Positions 36,639 to 47,213 of a stretch of 64,000 nt of DNA are shown one piece after another. The stretch's first letter is position 1; the number at the start of each line of letters is the position of its first letter. The stretch comes from Rhodopseudomonas palustris. Its GTDB lineage: Bacteria > Pseudomonadota > Alphaproteobacteria > Rhizobiales > Xanthobacteraceae. The notes beneath the pieces are model-generated. The model saw nothing but the letters and a program-made list of their open reading frames with translations. It did no database searches and had not been told where the DNA came from. The DNA lies in assembly GCF_007005445.1 (NCBI RefSeq), contig NZ_CP041387.1, positions 4,789,501 to 4,853,500 of the forward strand, read 5' to 3'. Position numbers and translations under genes: made by a program.

Positions 36639-38237
36639 ATGATGTTGACGAAGCGATCCTTTGTAGTCGGAGCCCTCGGCGGCCTCGCCATGATGGGCCT
36701 GCCGGTCGAAACCCGGGCGGAAGGCGCCTCCGGCGGCACGCTGGTGATCGGCTCGACGCAGGTGCCGCGGCACTTCAACGGCGCGGTGCAGTCCGGCATC
36801 GCAACGGCGCTGCCGAGCACCCAGATCTACGCCAGCCCGCTGCGCTACGACGACAACTGGAATCCGCAGCCGTATCTCGCCGAGTCCTGGGAGGTGTCGA
36901 AGGACGGCCTGACGGTGACGTTGAAGCTGGTCAAGAACGCTACCTTCCACGACGGCAAGCCGGTGACGTCGGAGGACGTCGCGTTCTCGATCATGACCAT
37001 CAAGGCCAATCATCCGTTCAAGACCATGCTGGCGGCGGTCGACAGCGTCGATGCGCCCGATCCGCACACCGTGGTGATCAAGCTGGCGCACCCGCATCCG
37101 GCGCTGCTGTTGGCGATGTCGCCGGCATTGATGCCGATCCTGCCCAAGCACGTCTATGGCGACGGCCAGGACGTGAAATCCCACCCCGCCAATCTCAAGC
37201 CGGTCGGCTCCGGGCCGTACAAGCTCGCCGAATACAAGCAGGGCGACTACTACACGCTGGAGAAGTTCGACAAATTCTTCATTCCGGGCCGGCCGAAGCT
37301 CGACAAGATCGTGGTGCGGCTGATCTCGGACCCGAGCGCCCTGATGGTGTCGGCCGAGCGCGGCGACGTTCACGTGGTGCCCTACTTCACCGGGGTGCGC
37401 GACATCGAACGGCTGGAGAAGGCGCCGAACATCGTCGTCACCGACAAGGGGTTCGCCGGCATCGGTGCGCTGAACTGGCTCGCCTTCAACACCAAGAAGA
37501 AGCCACTCGACGACGTCCGCGTCCGCCAGGCGATCGGCTATGCGGCCAATCGCGAGTTCATCGTCAAGAAGCTGATGGGCGGCAAGGCGATGGCGTCGAC
37601 CGGGCCGATCGCGCCCGGCTCGCCGCTCGAAGAGAAGAATGTCGAGCAGTACAAATTCGACGTCGCCAAGGCCAACAAGCTGCTCGACGAGGCCGGACTG
37701 AAGCCGGACGGCAACGGCGTCCGCACCACGCTGACGATCGACTACATCCCCGGCAACGACGAACAGCAGCGCAACGTCGCCGAATATCTGCGCTCGGCGC
37801 TGAAGCGGGTCGGCATCAATCTCGAAGTCCGCGCCGCGCCCGACTTTCCGACCTGGGCCCAGCGCGTCGCCAATTTCGACTTCGACATGACGATGGACAC
37901 GGTGTTCAACTGGGGCGATCCGGTGATCGGCGTCGACCGCACCTATCTCAGCTCCAACATCCGCAAGGGCATCATCTGGTCGAACACCCAGCAATACGCC
38001 AACCCGAAGGTCGACGAGATTCTCGAGCAGGCCGCCAAGGAGACCTCGCCCGAAAAGCGTAAGGCGCTGTATTCGGAGTTCCAGAAGATCGTCGTCGCCG
38101 ACGCGCCGATCTTCTACATCAACGTGACGCCGTACCACAGCGCGTTCGCCAAGGGGCTCGGCAGCCTGCCGACCTCGATCTGGGGTGTCGCCTCGCCGCT
38201 CGACGAGCTGCACTGGGCCACGCCGCCGAAGAACTGA
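36639..38237 (+). CDS. ABC transporter substrate-binding protein, family 5 (DppA/OppA-like)
   Basis: 532 residues, usual for the family. The signal sequence (TKRSFVVGALGGLAMMGLPV) has a Tat-like KR and ends near TRAEG. Family-5 motifs include LAESWEVSKDGLTVTLKL, FHDGKPVTSEDVAFS and VRQAIGYAANREFI. Two ATGs (36639, 36642) are adjacent. It captures a peptide, opine or other amide-like solute in the periplasm for the permeases that follow. Confidence 0.92.
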   Translation: MMLTKRSFVVGALGGLAMMGLPVETRAEGASGGTLVIGSTQVPRHFNGAVQSGIATALPSTQIYASPLRYDDNWNPQPYLAESWEVSKDGLTVTLKLVKNATFHDGKPVTSEDVAFSIMTIKANHPFKTMLAAVDSVDAPDPHTVVIKLAHPHPALLLAMSPALMPILPKHVYGDGQDVKSHPANLKPVGSGPYKLAEYKQGDYYTLEKFDKFFIPGRPKLDKIVVRLISDPSALMVSAERGDVHVVPYFTGVRDIERLEKAPNIVVTDKGFAGIGALNWLAFNTKKKPLDDVRVRQAIGYAANREFIVKKLMGGKAMASTGPIAPGSPLEEKNVEQYKFDVAKANKLLDEAGLKPDGNGVRTTLTIDYIPGNDEQQRNVAEYLRSALKRVGINLEVRAAPDFPTWAQRVANFDFDMTMDTVFNWGDPVIGVDRTYLSSNIRKGIIWSNTQQYANPKVDEILEQAAKETSPEKRKALYSEFQKIVVADAPIFYINVTPYHSAFAKGLGSLPTSIWGVASPLDELHWATPPKN

Positions 38238-38265
38238 CCCGACACTCTCGAAGCACGAAGCATCA

Positions 38266-39246
38266 ATGGCACTCCTCACCCATCTGTTCGGAAAACTCGC
38301 CAACGCCGTCGCGCTGCTGCTGGCGGTGCTGGTGATGAATTTCTGCCTGATCCATCTCGCACCGGGCGACCCGGTGCAGGTGATCGCCGGCGAGATGGGT
38401 GGGGCGTCGCCGGAGGTGATCGCCGCGCTGCGCGCCAAATACGGCCTCGACGACACCCTGCTGGAACAGTTGTTCACCTATCTCGGCAAGGTCGTGCACG
38501 GCGATTTCGGCTATTCCTACTATTTCAACGAGCCGGTGCTGAATCTGATCCTGCAGCGGCTGCCCGCGACCCTGTACCTCGCCGCGGCGTCGCTGGTGTT
38601 CGCCGTTCTGATCGGAACGCTGCTCGGCGTGATCAGCGCGCGGCGACCGAATGGCCTACTCAGCCACGGCGTCACCGTGCTGTCGCTGGCCGGCCATGCC
38701 GCGCCGATCTTCTGGACCGGCCTGCTGCTGTTGCTGCTGTTCGGCTCGGTGTGGCCGATCCTGCCGGTCAGCGGCATGACCGACGTGGTCGACCGCAAGA
38801 CCGGCATCGCCTACGGGCTCGACGTCGCCAAGCATCTGGTGCTGCCGTCGATGACGCTGGGGCTGGTGTTCGTCGCGCAATATTCGCGGCTCGCCCGCGT
38901 CAACATGATCGACGTGCTGTCGGCCGACTACGTCCGCACCGCGCGCGCCAAAGGGCTGCCGGAGACGGTGGTGCTGGTCAAACACGCGCTGCGCAACACC
39001 TTGATCCCGATCGTCACGGTCGTCGGCCTGCAGTTCGGCAATCTGTTCGCCGGCGCGGTGCTGGTGGAGACGGTTTACTCCTGGCCGGGAATGGGGCGGC
39101 TTGTGTTCGATTCGATCCTGCGCCGCGACTACCCGACGCTGATGGGCGTGCTGTTCTTTTCCGCCCTGATGGTGATCGCCGCCAACATCCTCACCGATCT
39201 GGTGTACCGGTTGATCGATCCTCGTATCCGCGCAGGTGCCCGATGA
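38266..39246 (+). CDS. ABC transporter permease, DppB type
   Basis: 326 residues with six hydrophobic helices. The FCLIHLAPGDP motif after helix 1 is diagnostic of DppB/OppB, and the coupling loop is YVRTARAKGLPE. The ATG at 38266 begins at helix 1. It overlaps the next gene by 4 bases (ATGA). It forms the channel with the DppC-type partner. Confidence 0.93.
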   Translation: MALLTHLFGKLANAVALLLAVLVMNFCLIHLAPGDPVQVIAGEMGGASPEVIAALRAKYGLDDTLLEQLFTYLGKVVHGDFGYSYYFNEPVLNLILQRLPATLYLAAASLVFAVLIGTLLGVISARRPNGLLSHGVTVLSLAGHAAPIFWTGLLLLLLFGSVWPILPVSGMTDVVDRKTGIAYGLDVAKHLVLPSMTLGLVFVAQYSRLARVNMIDVLSADYVRTARAKGLPETVVLVKHALRNTLIPIVTVVGLQFGNLFAGAVLVETVYSWPGMGRLVFDSILRRDYPTLMGVLFFSALMVIAANILTDLVYRLIDPRIRAGAR

Positions 39247-40151
39247 GTACGATGGAGTCCAGGCTCGCGATGGCACAGAAGCCCGCCCCCAGCGTCGCCA
39301 AGGTTCCGAAGGCGGTGTCGCCGGCTCAGGCCGCTCTGCGGCAGTTCATCAAGAGCCCGTCCGGCGTCGCCGGCGCGATCCTGCTGCTGGTGCTGCTGGT
39401 CGGCACCGCGATCGGGCCGTGGCTTTATCCGGTCGATCCGCTCGACATCGTCGGAATGCCACTCGCGCCGCCGGACGCCGACGCGCTGTTCGGGACCGAC
39501 TATCTCGGCCGCGACGTGCTCGCCGGCCTGATCTACGGCGGCCGCGCGACGCTCACGGTCGGTGCGGTGGCGGCGCTGATCACCATCCTGATCGGCGTCA
39601 CCGTCGGCGCCCTCAGCGGCTTCTTCGGCGGCTGGGTCGACGCTCTGCTGGTAAAGATCGCCGAGTTCTTCCAGGTGCTGCCGCCGCTGTTGTTCGCGAT
39701 GGTGCTGGTGACGCTGTTCGGCCCGAAACTGTCGACCATCACGCTGGCGATCGGCGCGGTGAGCTGGACGTCGGCGGCGCGGCTGACGCGCGCCGAGTTC
39801 ATGCGGCTGCGCGATCTGGACTTCATCAAAGCCTCGCGCGCCGCCGGTGCCGGCAATCTGCATTTGATCCTGCGGGTGGTGCTGCCGAATGCGCTGCCCC
39901 CGATCATTGTGTCGGCGACCCTGGCAATCGGCACCGCGATCCTGTTCGAGGGTGGCCTCAGCTTCCTCGGCCTCGGCGATCCCAACACCATGAGCTGGGG
40001 TCTGATGATCGGCCAGAACCGCAACTACGTGCTCGATGCCTGGTGGGCGGTGACGTTCCCCGGCGCCGCGATCTTCCTGGCCGTGCTCGCCGTCAGCCTG
40101 GTCGGCGACGGCGTCAACGATGCGGTCAATCCGCGGCTGCGACGGAGGTGA
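39243..40151 (+). CDS. ABC transporter permease, DppC type
   Basis: 302 residues. A 35-residue cytoplasmic N-terminus is followed by six helices, with FGTDYLGRDVLAGLIYGGR, the DppC marker, and the coupling loop IKASRAAGAGNLHLILRVVL. The start overlaps the DppB stop. Two bases separate it from the first ATPase gene. Confidence 0.93.
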   Translation: MSTMESRLAMAQKPAPSVAKVPKAVSPAQAALRQFIKSPSGVAGAILLLVLLVGTAIGPWLYPVDPLDIVGMPLAPPDADALFGTDYLGRDVLAGLIYGGRATLTVGAVAALITILIGVTVGALSGFFGGWVDALLVKIAEFFQVLPPLLFAMVLVTLFGPKLSTITLAIGAVSWTSAARLTRAEFMRLRDLDFIKASRAAGAGNLHLILRVVLPNALPPIIVSATLAIGTAILFEGGLSFLGLGDPNTMSWGLMIGQNRNYVLDAWWAVTFPGAAIFLAVLAVSLVGDGVNDAVNPRLRRR

Positions 40152-40153
40152 CG

Positions 40154-41152
40154 ATGACCCCGGTTCTTTCGGTCGAGAACTTGAGCGTCAGCATGACCAA
40201 TCGCGACGGCGATCTGGTGCCGGTGCTGGAGAATCTGTCGTTCACGGTTCAAAAGGGCCGCACCATCGCGCTGGTCGGCGAATCCGGCTGCGGCAAGAGC
40301 ATGACCGCGCTGGCGATCATGCGGCTGTTGCCGGAGGGCTTCGTAATCACCGGCGGCCGCATCCTGCTCGACGGCGAGGACCTGCTCACTGCGCGGCCGA
40401 AGCGGATGCGCGCGTTGCGCGGCGACAAGATCTCGATGGTGTTTCAGGAGCCGATGACGGCGCTGAACCCGCTCTACACCGTCGGCGATCAGATCGCCGA
40501 GGTGCTGTATTATCACCGCCGGCTCAGCCGCAAGGACGCCGCCGAACAGGCGGTGCAGTTCCTGAAGGCGGTGCAGATCCCTGCCGCCGAGCAGCGTGCC
40601 AAGGCTTATCCGCACCAGATGTCGGGCGGTATGCGGCAGCGGGTGATGATCGCGATGGCGCTGGCGTGCCGGCCGAAGCTGCTGATCGCCGACGAACCGA
40701 CCACCGCGCTCGACGTCACCGTGCAGGCGCAGATCTTCGATCTGCTCGCCCAGCTTCAGGACGAGACCGAAACGGCGATCGTGCTGATCACCCATGATCT
40801 CGGCGCTGTCGCCGAGCTCGCGGACGAAATCGCGGTGCTGTATGCTGGCCGCTGCATCGAGACCGGGCCGGCGCATCAGATCGCCGCGGCGCCGCGTCAT
40901 CCCTACACGCGCGGCCTGCTCGCCTGCGTGCCGCATCTTGCGGTCGGCGTCGCCAAGCCCGATGAGTGGACGGACCTTGGCGAGATTCCCGGCATGGTGC
41001 CGGGGCTTGGCAATCGCGGCCCCGATTGCGCCTTCTTGGCGCGCTGCGCCAACGCCTCCGAGCTGTGCCGTTCGAAGCCGCAGCCGCCGCTCGGAAACAT
41101 CGAAGCCGGGCACGCGGTGTCGTGCTGGCGCGCCGAGGAGATCGCGGCATGA
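40154..41152 (+). CDS. ABC transporter ATP-binding protein, DppD type
   Basis: 332 residues. Walker A is GESGCGKS, the Q-loop [12 protein letters not shown], the signature [15 protein letters not shown], Walker [14 protein letters not shown] and the H-loop LITHDLGAV. The C-terminal oligopeptide-transporter domain with Cys residues ([14 protein letters not shown]) may bind a [4Fe-4S] cluster, as in DppD/OppD. It overlaps the next gene by 4 bases. Confidence 0.93.
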   Translation: MTPVLSVENLSVSMTNRDGDLVPVLENLSFTVQKGRTIALVGESGCGKSMTALAIMRLLPEGFVITGGRILLDGEDLLTARPKRMRALRGDKISMVFQEPMTALNPLYTVGDQIAEVLYYHRRLSRKDAAEQAVQFLKAVQIPAAEQRAKAYPHQMSGGMRQRVMIAMALACRPKLLIADEPTTALDVTVQAQIFDLLAQLQDETETAIVLITHDLGAVAELADEIAVLYAGRCIETGPAHQIAAAPRHPYTRGLLACVPHLAVGVAKPDEWTDLGEIPGMVPGLGNRGPDCAFLARCANASELCRSKPQPPLGNIEAGHAVSCWRAEEIAA

Positions 41153-42207
41153 TGATTCACGAAGACCTGCGACCCGACGACGCCAGTCCCTATTTGCTCG
41201 ACGTCAACGATCTCGTGGTGCATTTCCGCACCCAGCGGAAGCGCCCCTGGGGCAAGCCGTCGTTCGTCCATGCGGTCGACGGCGTCAGCTTCCGCGTCAA
41301 GCGCGGCACCACCTTCGGCATCGTCGGCGAAAGCGGCTCCGGCAAATCCACCACCGCGCAGGCGATCATGCGGCTGGTCGCGGCGACTTCCGGGCAGGTG
41401 GTGTTCCGCGGCGAGGACATCATGCCGCTCACCGGCGAGCCGCTGCGCAAGGCGCGCAAGCATCTGCAGATCGTGTTCCAGGACCCGTTCTCGGCGCTCG
41501 ATCCGCGCCGCCGCGCCGGTGATCAGATCCGCGAACCGCTCGATCTGCTCGAGATCGGCAGCCGCAGCGAGCGCGACGCGCGGGTTCGCAAGCTGCTCGC
41601 CGAGGTCGGCTTGCCGCCGGAAGCCGCCGACCTGTTTCCGCATCAGTTCTCCGGCGGTCAGCGCCAGCGGCTATGCATCGCCCGCGCGCTGGCGCCGGAG
41701 CCGGAGCTGATCGTCTGCGACGAGGCGGTCTCCGCGCTCGACGTCGCGATCCAGGCGCAGATCCTGAACCTCTTGAAGAAGCTGCAGCGCGAGCGCGGGC
41801 TCACCTACATCTTCATCTCGCACGATCTCGGCGTGATCCAGCAGTTCTGCGACGAGATCGCCGTGATGTATCTCGGCAAGATCGCCGAACAGGCACCAGC
41901 CTCGGCGCTGTTCACCGCGCCGCGCCATCCCTACACGTGGTCGCTGGTGTCGGCGGCGGTGCCGCCCGGTCCGCTGCGTGACGAGCTGAAGGCTAAGTAT
42001 CTGGTCAAGGGCGAGCCGCCGTCGCCGGTCGATCCGCCGCCGGGTTGTCGCTTCGCGCAGCGTTGCCCGTTCGCGGTCGATCGCTGCCGGGAGGAACTGC
42101 CGTTCCTCGACGCGGTCGGCCACGAACATTACGCCGCCTGTCACCGAAAGGACGACATCGGCGTACCTGATTTCACCCCGCGCGTGGCGAACGGGCCGGT
42201 CGGTTAG
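41149..42207 (+). CDS. ABC transporter ATP-binding protein, DppF type
   Basis: 352 residues. Walker A is GESGSGKST, the Q-loop VFQDPFSALDPR, the signature FSGGQRQRLCIARAL, Walker B LIVCDEAVSALDV and the H-loop FISHDLGVI. The C-terminal region has CRFAQRCPFAVDRC. Walker B ends in DEAVS rather than DEPTS; the catalytic Glu is kept. The start has two ATGs in tandem at 41149 and 41152. It is the last gene of the amidohydrolase/importer operon. Confidence 0.93.
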   Translation: MMIHEDLRPDDASPYLLDVNDLVVHFRTQRKRPWGKPSFVHAVDGVSFRVKRGTTFGIVGESGSGKSTTAQAIMRLVAATSGQVVFRGEDIMPLTGEPLRKARKHLQIVFQDPFSALDPRRRAGDQIREPLDLLEIGSRSERDARVRKLLAEVGLPPEAADLFPHQFSGGQRQRLCIARALAPEPELIVCDEAVSALDVAIQAQILNLLKKLQRERGLTYIFISHDLGVIQQFCDEIAVMYLGKIAEQAPASALFTAPRHPYTWSLVSAAVPPGPLRDELKAKYLVKGEPPSPVDPPPGCRFAQRCPFAVDRCREELPFLDAVGHEHYAACHRKDDIGVPDFTPRVANGPVG

Positions 42208-42241
42208 TTCGCTCGGTGGCGATTTGTCGGTGGCAGAACGA

Positions 42242-42652
42242 CTACACCTTCGCGTCGAGCAGCGCCTTGGTCATGTCGCGATCGGCCTGCAGCGAGGCGA
42301 GGTTGGCCGCGTAGCTGTATTTGGCGACCATCTGGCCGATGAATTCCTGCGCCAGATCGACGTTGGGCGCCGCCACCATGCCGTCGGCATCGGCAAATGG
42401 CGCCTGCGGGTCGGATACCGGAACAGTGGCGGGCGAGGTCGTGGCGAGGCTGGTCTGAGTGCCGCCGGTCGATGTGTCGGTCTGATTGACCTGCAGCGGC
42501 TTGTAGGCCTGCGGCGCACCTGCCGGCACCGTGCCGTTGGCGCCGGGCAGCGCGCCGGTCGACCGCTGATTGGCGATGTTGCTGGCGGAGACTTCCAGCC
42601 GGCGGGTCGCCGCATTCAGGCCGGAGACGGCAATCGACGCGATGGCGGACAT
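42242..42652 (-). CDS. Orphan flagellar basal-body rod-type protein (FlgC-like)
   Basis: 136 residues, close to FlgC length. The N-terminus (MSAIASIAVSGLNAATRRLE, then VSASNIANQ) is the flagellar rod signature and the C-terminus (QMVAKYSYAANLASLQADRD) is the rod/hook C-terminal coiled-coil region. It stands alone between the Dpp and RND operons, with no other flagellar gene in the window. It may belong to a second, dispersed flagellar set or be a paralogue with a different role. Confidence 0.8.
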   Translation of the reverse strand: MSAIASIAVSGLNAATRRLEVSASNIANQRSTGALPGANGTVPAGAPQAYKPLQVNQTDTSTGGTQTSLATTSPATVPVSDPQAPFADADGMVAAPNVDLAQEFIGQMVAKYSYAANLASLQADRDMTKALLDAKV

Positions 42653-42788
42653 GAGGTCTTGGAGCTCCGAGGTGCGAGCCTCAAGTTAGCGCTCGCACCC
42701 CGCAACGATTCGTTGCCACCATCCCGATCTTTCGACGGATCGCGGTAACCAAATCGCAACCCCGACGGATCGGTGCCGACCGCAGCTC

Positions 42789-45700
42789 TCATCGCTTCAG
42801 CAGACGTTTCAGCGACACCGGCGTCAGTACGCCCGGCTCGGCGACCTTCTCGCGCAGCGACTGGAATACCACGTACAGCATCGGAATCAGGATGATGCCG
42901 ATCAGGCTGGCAGTCAGCATGCCGGCGAACACCGGGGTCGACAGGTTGCGCCGGGCCAGCATTGCCGCGCCGTCGGCCCACACCAGCGGAACCAGGCCGA
43001 GGATGAAGGCGATCGAGGTCATCATCACGGCGCGGAAGCGCAGCTTGGCGCCCATCTCGGCCGCCGCCTTGATCGACAGCCCGGCCTCGCGCTGCTCCTT
43101 GGCGAATTCGACGATCAGGATGCCGTTCTTGGCGGCCAGTGCGATCAGCACCACCAGGCCGATCTGGGCGTAGAGATCGAGGGTGACGCGGCCGACCAGG
43201 ATGCCGGCGAAGGCGCCGAGCACTGCGATCGACACCGACAGCAGCACCGGCACCGGGATCACCCAGCTTTCGTACAGCGCCACCAGGAACAGGTAGGCGA
43301 AGATCACCGCGAGCGCCAGGATGTAGCCGGTCTTGCCGACCGCCTCGTGCTCCTGATAGGCGGTGCCGGTCCATTCGAACGCGTAGCCGGGCGGCAGCGT
43401 CTTGGCCGATACCTCGGCCATCGCGGCCATCGCCGTGCCGGAGGAAACGCCGGGTGCGGGCGAACCGTTGATCGTCACCGAACGATAGTTGTTGTAGCGG
43501 GTGATCACCGCGGGGCCGGTGACGGTGCGGACGCTGGCGATCGATTGCAGCGGCACCATCGCGCCCTTGGCGTTGCGGACGTAGATGTCCCACAGGTTGG
43601 GCAGGTCACGCCGCGCGCTCGCGTCGCCCTGCAGGTTGACCTGCCAGGTCCGTCCGAACAGGTTGAAGTTGTTGATGTAGAGCCCGCCGAGCGAAATCTG
43701 CAGCGCCGAGAAGATGTCGTTGACGGTGATGCCGAGCGACTGCGCCTTCTCGCGGTCGATGTCGAGATACAGCGACGGCGCATTCGCGTTGTAGGTCGAG
43801 AACACCCGCGTCAGCAGCGGATTCTGGTTGGCGGCGGCGACCAGCCCGTTGGTGACGCCGGCGATCGCCGCCGGCTCGGCGCCTTCCAGCGATTCGAGCT
43901 GGTACTGGAAGCCGCCGGCGGTGGACAGTCCGACGACCGGCGGCAAATTGAACGGCAGCACTGTGGCGGTGCGCACCGCCTGGGTCGCGCCGAAGGTCTT
44001 TCCGATCAGGGCCTGGGCCGACGACGACGCGGCCTTGCGGTCGGCGAACGGCTTGAGCTGCACGATCATGAAGGCGTTGTTGGAGGCCGAGTAGTTGTCG
44101 AGCAGCGACAGCCCGACGATCGACAGCACGTCGCGCACTTCCGGCATCTGCTTGACGAGCTTTTCGACCTCGATCACGGTCGCCTCGGTGCGGGCCACCG
44201 AAGCGCCGTCGGGGAGTTGCACGTTGATGAAGAAGGCTCCCTGGTCCTCCTCTGGCAGAAATCCCGAAGGCGTCGTCAACGACAGGCCCCATATCCCCGC
44301 GCCGCACGCCGCCACTGCCAGCACCGACAGTGCCGGGCGGCGCAGTGCGATCCGCACCGTCGAGGTGTAGCCGTCGCGTGCGGTGTCGATGCCGCGGCTG
44401 AATTTCTGCATGAAGCCGCGGCGCGGCCCGGTGTGGCGCAGGAACACGGCGCACAGCGCCGGTGACAGCGTCAGCGCGTTGATCGCGGAGATCAGCATCG
44501 CGGCCGAGATCGTCACCGCGAACTGCCGGAACAGCTCGCCCATGATGCCGGGGAGGAAACCGATCGGCACGAACACCGACAGCAGGACCAAGGTGATCGC
44601 GATGATCGGCGCGGTGACCTGGGCCATCGCCTTTTTGGTGGCGTCGGCCGGTGACAGATCCGGCTCCTCCTCCATCACCCGCTCGACGTTCTCAACCACC
44701 ACGATGGCGTCGTCGACCACGATGCCGATCGCCAGCACCAGTGCCAGCATCGACACGGTGTTGAGCGAGGCGCCGAGCGCGGTCAGCACCGCGAAGGTGC
44801 CGACCAGGCTCACCGGCACCGCGATGATCGGGATCAGGCTTGCGCGGAAATTACCGAGGAACAGGTACACCACCAGCGCCACCAGCACGAACGCCTCGAG
44901 CAGCGTGTGCAGCACCGCCCGGATGGTGTCGTTGACGAATACGGTGGAGTCGTAGACCACCCGCGCCACCACACTTTCCGGAAACCGCGACTGCAATTGG
45001 TCGAGCTTGGCCCGGATCGCGGCGGCGGTGTTGATGGCGTTGGCGCCCGGCGCCAGGAAAATGCCGATGCCGATGGTCGGATCGCCGTTCAGCCGCGCAT
45101 AGGTGTCGGCGTTCTGCGCACCGAGCTCGACGCGGGCGACGTCGGCGACGCGCAGTACCGAACCGTCCTGATTGGCCCGGAGCACGATGGCGCCGAACTC
45201 TTCGGGTTTGGTGAGTCGGCCCTGGGTTTGCAGGTTGAACTGGAACTGCTGGTCTGCGGGCACCGGACGGGCGCCGATCCGGCCGACCGGGGCCTGCACG
45301 TTCTGGGCGCTGATCGCCGCGACGACGTCGGACGGCACCAGACCAAGGCTCGACAGTTTCTCGATGTCGAACCAGATCCGCATCGAATAGGCGTAACGGC
45401 CGAACAGCGTCGCCTCGCCAACGCCGGCGACGCGGGACAATTCGTCGAGCACGTTGATCAGGCCGTAATTGGTCAGGAACAACTGATCGTATTTCTGACC
45501 GACGCTGTACATGTTGATCACCTGCAGCATCGACGACGAGCGCTTCTGCACGTTGACGCCCTGCAGCCGCACCTCGGCCGGCAGTTGCGACAGCGCGTTC
45601 TGCACCCGGTTGTTGACGTTGACGGTGTTGATGTCGGGATTGGTGCCGAGCGCGAACGAGACGTCGAGCGTGTAGGAGCCGTCGTTGCCGCTCGAGCTCT

Positions 45701-45938
45701 TCATGTAGATCATCTTGTCGACGCCGACGACCTTGGCCTCGATCGGCTGCGCCACAGTGGCTTCCAGCACGTCGGCGGAGGCGCCCGGATAGGTGGTCGA
45801 AACCCGGACCTGCGGTGGCACGATGTCGGGGAGCTGGGCCACCGGAATGCGAAGCAGCGCCAGGGCGCCGACCAGCGTGGTCACCAGCGCGATGACGGCG
45901 GCGAGTCGCGGGCGGTCGATGAAGGTATCGGCAATCAT
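42789..45938 (-). CDS. RND multidrug efflux pump inner-membrane subunit (HAE1/AcrB type)
   Basis: 1049 residues, as in AcrB/MexB. It starts [18 protein letters not shown], and about 12 helices and two large periplasmic loops are evident. The proton-relay element in helix 4 reads [20 protein letters not shown] with the paired Asp. Typical later segments are [20 protein letters not shown] and [17 protein letters not shown]. It is the last gene of the TetR-controlled unit, 3 bases after the adaptor gene. It exports hydrophobic drugs or metabolites using the proton gradient. Specificity unknown. Confidence 0.96.
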   Translation of the reverse strand: MIADTFIDRPRLAAVIALVTTLVGALALLRIPVAQLPDIVPPQVRVSTTYPGASADVLEATVAQPIEAKVVGVDKMIYMKSSSGNDGSYTLDVSFALGTNPDINTVNVNNRVQNALSQLPAEVRLQGVNVQKRSSSMLQVINMYSVGQKYDQLFLTNYGLINVLDELSRVAGVGEATLFGRYAYSMRIWFDIEKLSSLGLVPSDVVAAISAQNVQAPVGRIGARPVPADQQFQFNLQTQGRLTKPEEFGAIVLRANQDGSVLRVADVARVELGAQNADTYARLNGDPTIGIGIFLAPGANAINTAAAIRAKLDQLQSRFPESVVARVVYDSTVFVNDTIRAVLHTLLEAFVLVALVVYLFLGNFRASLIPIIAVPVSLVGTFAVLTALGASLNTVSMLALVLAIGIVVDDAIVVVENVERVMEEEPDLSPADATKKAMAQVTAPIIAITLVLLSVFVPIGFLPGIMGELFRQFAVTISAAMLISAINALTLSPALCAVFLRHTGPRRGFMQKFSRGIDTARDGYTSTVRIALRRPALSVLAVAACGAGIWGLSLTTPSGFLPEEDQGAFFINVQLPDGASVARTEATVIEVEKLVKQMPEVRDVLSIVGLSLLDNYSASNNAFMIVQLKPFADRKAASSSAQALIGKTFGATQAVRTATVLPFNLPPVVGLSTAGGFQYQLESLEGAEPAAIAGVTNGLVAAANQNPLLTRVFSTYNANAPSLYLDIDREKAQSLGITVNDIFSALQISLGGLYINNFNLFGRTWQVNLQGDASARRDLPNLWDIYVRNAKGAMVPLQSIASVRTVTGPAVITRYNNYRSVTINGSPAPGVSSGTAMAAMAEVSAKTLPPGYAFEWTGTAYQEHEAVGKTGYILALAVIFAYLFLVALYESWVIPVPVLLSVSIAVLGAFAGILVGRVTLDLYAQIGLVVLIALAAKNGILIVEFAKEQREAGLSIKAAAEMGAKLRFRAVMMTSIAFILGLVPLVWADGAAMLARRNLSTPVFAGMLTASLIGIILIPMLYVVFQSLREKVAEPGVLTPVSLKRLLKR

Positions 45939-45941
45939 GGC

Positions 45942-47084
45942 TTATCTCGGAGTCGGCAGAGCATCGGCGGCGGCAGGCGACGGGGTCACCGGCGCGTTCG
46001 GGCGCGCCCGCTGCACGCCCTCGACGATCACCTGCTCGCCCTGTTTCAGTCCGTCGATCACGGAGGCGGTCTGCGGGGTCGATTGTCCGAGCTTGATGCG
46101 GCGGCGCTCGGCGACGTTGTTGTTGTTGACCACATAGATGTAGTTGCCCTGCTGGTCGGTGAGGATCGCGGCGCGCGGGATCGCCAGCACCTCTCGCGGC
46201 TTGGAGCCTTCGAGAATCACACGGACCATTTCATCGTGGGTGAGTTCGCGGCCACCGCCGGCCAGCGGCGGGTTGGCGATGGTGCCGCGCAGGATGATGG
46301 TGTCGGTGTCGCGGGCGATGCTGACGTCGACGAATTGCAGTTTGCCGACCTCGCGATACAGCCGGCCGTCGGGTAGCCGCAGCCTGATCTTCATCGCCTC
46401 GAGCCCGCCCTGCGCGGCGAATTCCTCGCGCAGTTGCAGCAGCCGGTTCACCGAGATCGGGAACACGACGTAAGCGGGATCCTGGCTGACCACGGTGGCG
46501 AGCGCGCCGGACGACGGTCCGACGACGTTGCCGGGCGTTATCTGGATGCGGCCGATCCGGCCGTCGATCGGCGAGCGGATTTCGGTGTAGCCGAGATTGA
46601 TTTCGGCCTGGCGCAATTGCGCCTGCGCCGAGCGGAGCTGCGCCGCGGCGGTGCGCTGCGCCGCGCGGGCGTTGTCGGCGGTGCTCTGGCTGCCGGAATT
46701 GCTCTTCAGCAACTGCTCGGCGCGGCCGAGTGCCAGGTCGGCGTAGTCGAGCTGGGCCTGGGCCTGATCGACCGCGGCGCGCTTGGCCTCGGCATCGGCT
46801 TCGAACGGCGGCTGCTCCAGCCGGAACAGCAGGTCGCCCTTCTTCACCTCGGCGCCTTCGACGAACATCTGCTCCTGCAGATAGGCGGTGACGCGTGCCG
46901 TGAGGTCGACGCGTCCGATCGCCTGAATCCGGCCGTTGATCTCGGTGGTCTCGGTGATCGCCTGCGGCCTGGCTGTGATCGTGCCGACCGCCGGCGGCCC
47001 GCCGCCCGGCATCTGAGCCAAAGCAGGAGGGGCGGCGAGCAGCGCGACGAGGGCGAGCACGGGGCGGCGAACAACGGGCGACAT
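45942..47084 (-). CDS. RND efflux periplasmic adaptor (membrane fusion protein)
   Basis: 380 residues from the ATG at 47084. The signal peptide is VVRRPVLALVALLAAPPALA. The adaptor pattern is clear: the lipoyl half-motifs GRVDLTARVTAYLQ and VKKGDLLFRLE, an alpha-hairpin (LRSAQAQLRQAEINLGYTE) and the beta-barrel (IRSPIDGRIGRIQITPG). It bridges the pump and an outer-membrane TolC-like channel; no outer-membrane gene is in the operon, so a housekeeping TolC is probably used. The longer reading frame upstream lacks a signal peptide. Confidence 0.93.
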   Translation of the reverse strand: MSPVVRRPVLALVALLAAPPALAQMPGGGPPAVGTITARPQAITETTEINGRIQAIGRVDLTARVTAYLQEQMFVEGAEVKKGDLLFRLEQPPFEADAEAKRAAVDQAQAQLDYADLALGRAEQLLKSNSGSQSTADNARAAQRTAAAQLRSAQAQLRQAEINLGYTEIRSPIDGRIGRIQITPGNVVGPSSGALATVVSQDPAYVVFPISVNRLLQLREEFAAQGGLEAMKIRLRLPDGRLYREVGKLQFVDVSIARDTDTIILRGTIANPPLAGGGRELTHDEMVRVILEGSKPREVLAIPRAAILTDQQGNYIYVVNNNNVAERRRIKLGQSTPQTASVIDGLKQGEQVIVEGVQRARPNAPVTPSPAAADALPTPR

Positions 47085-47213
47085 GAACAAGCTCCGGACG
47101 GGCGGCAGGAAGGAGTGCGTCTTCGAGCGAAGGAGGCGCCCATTCGCTTGAAGACAATGCATCAGAATAGGCAACGTGAGCTGCGGTCGGATTCGATCCG
47201 AATTGGAAGAGCT

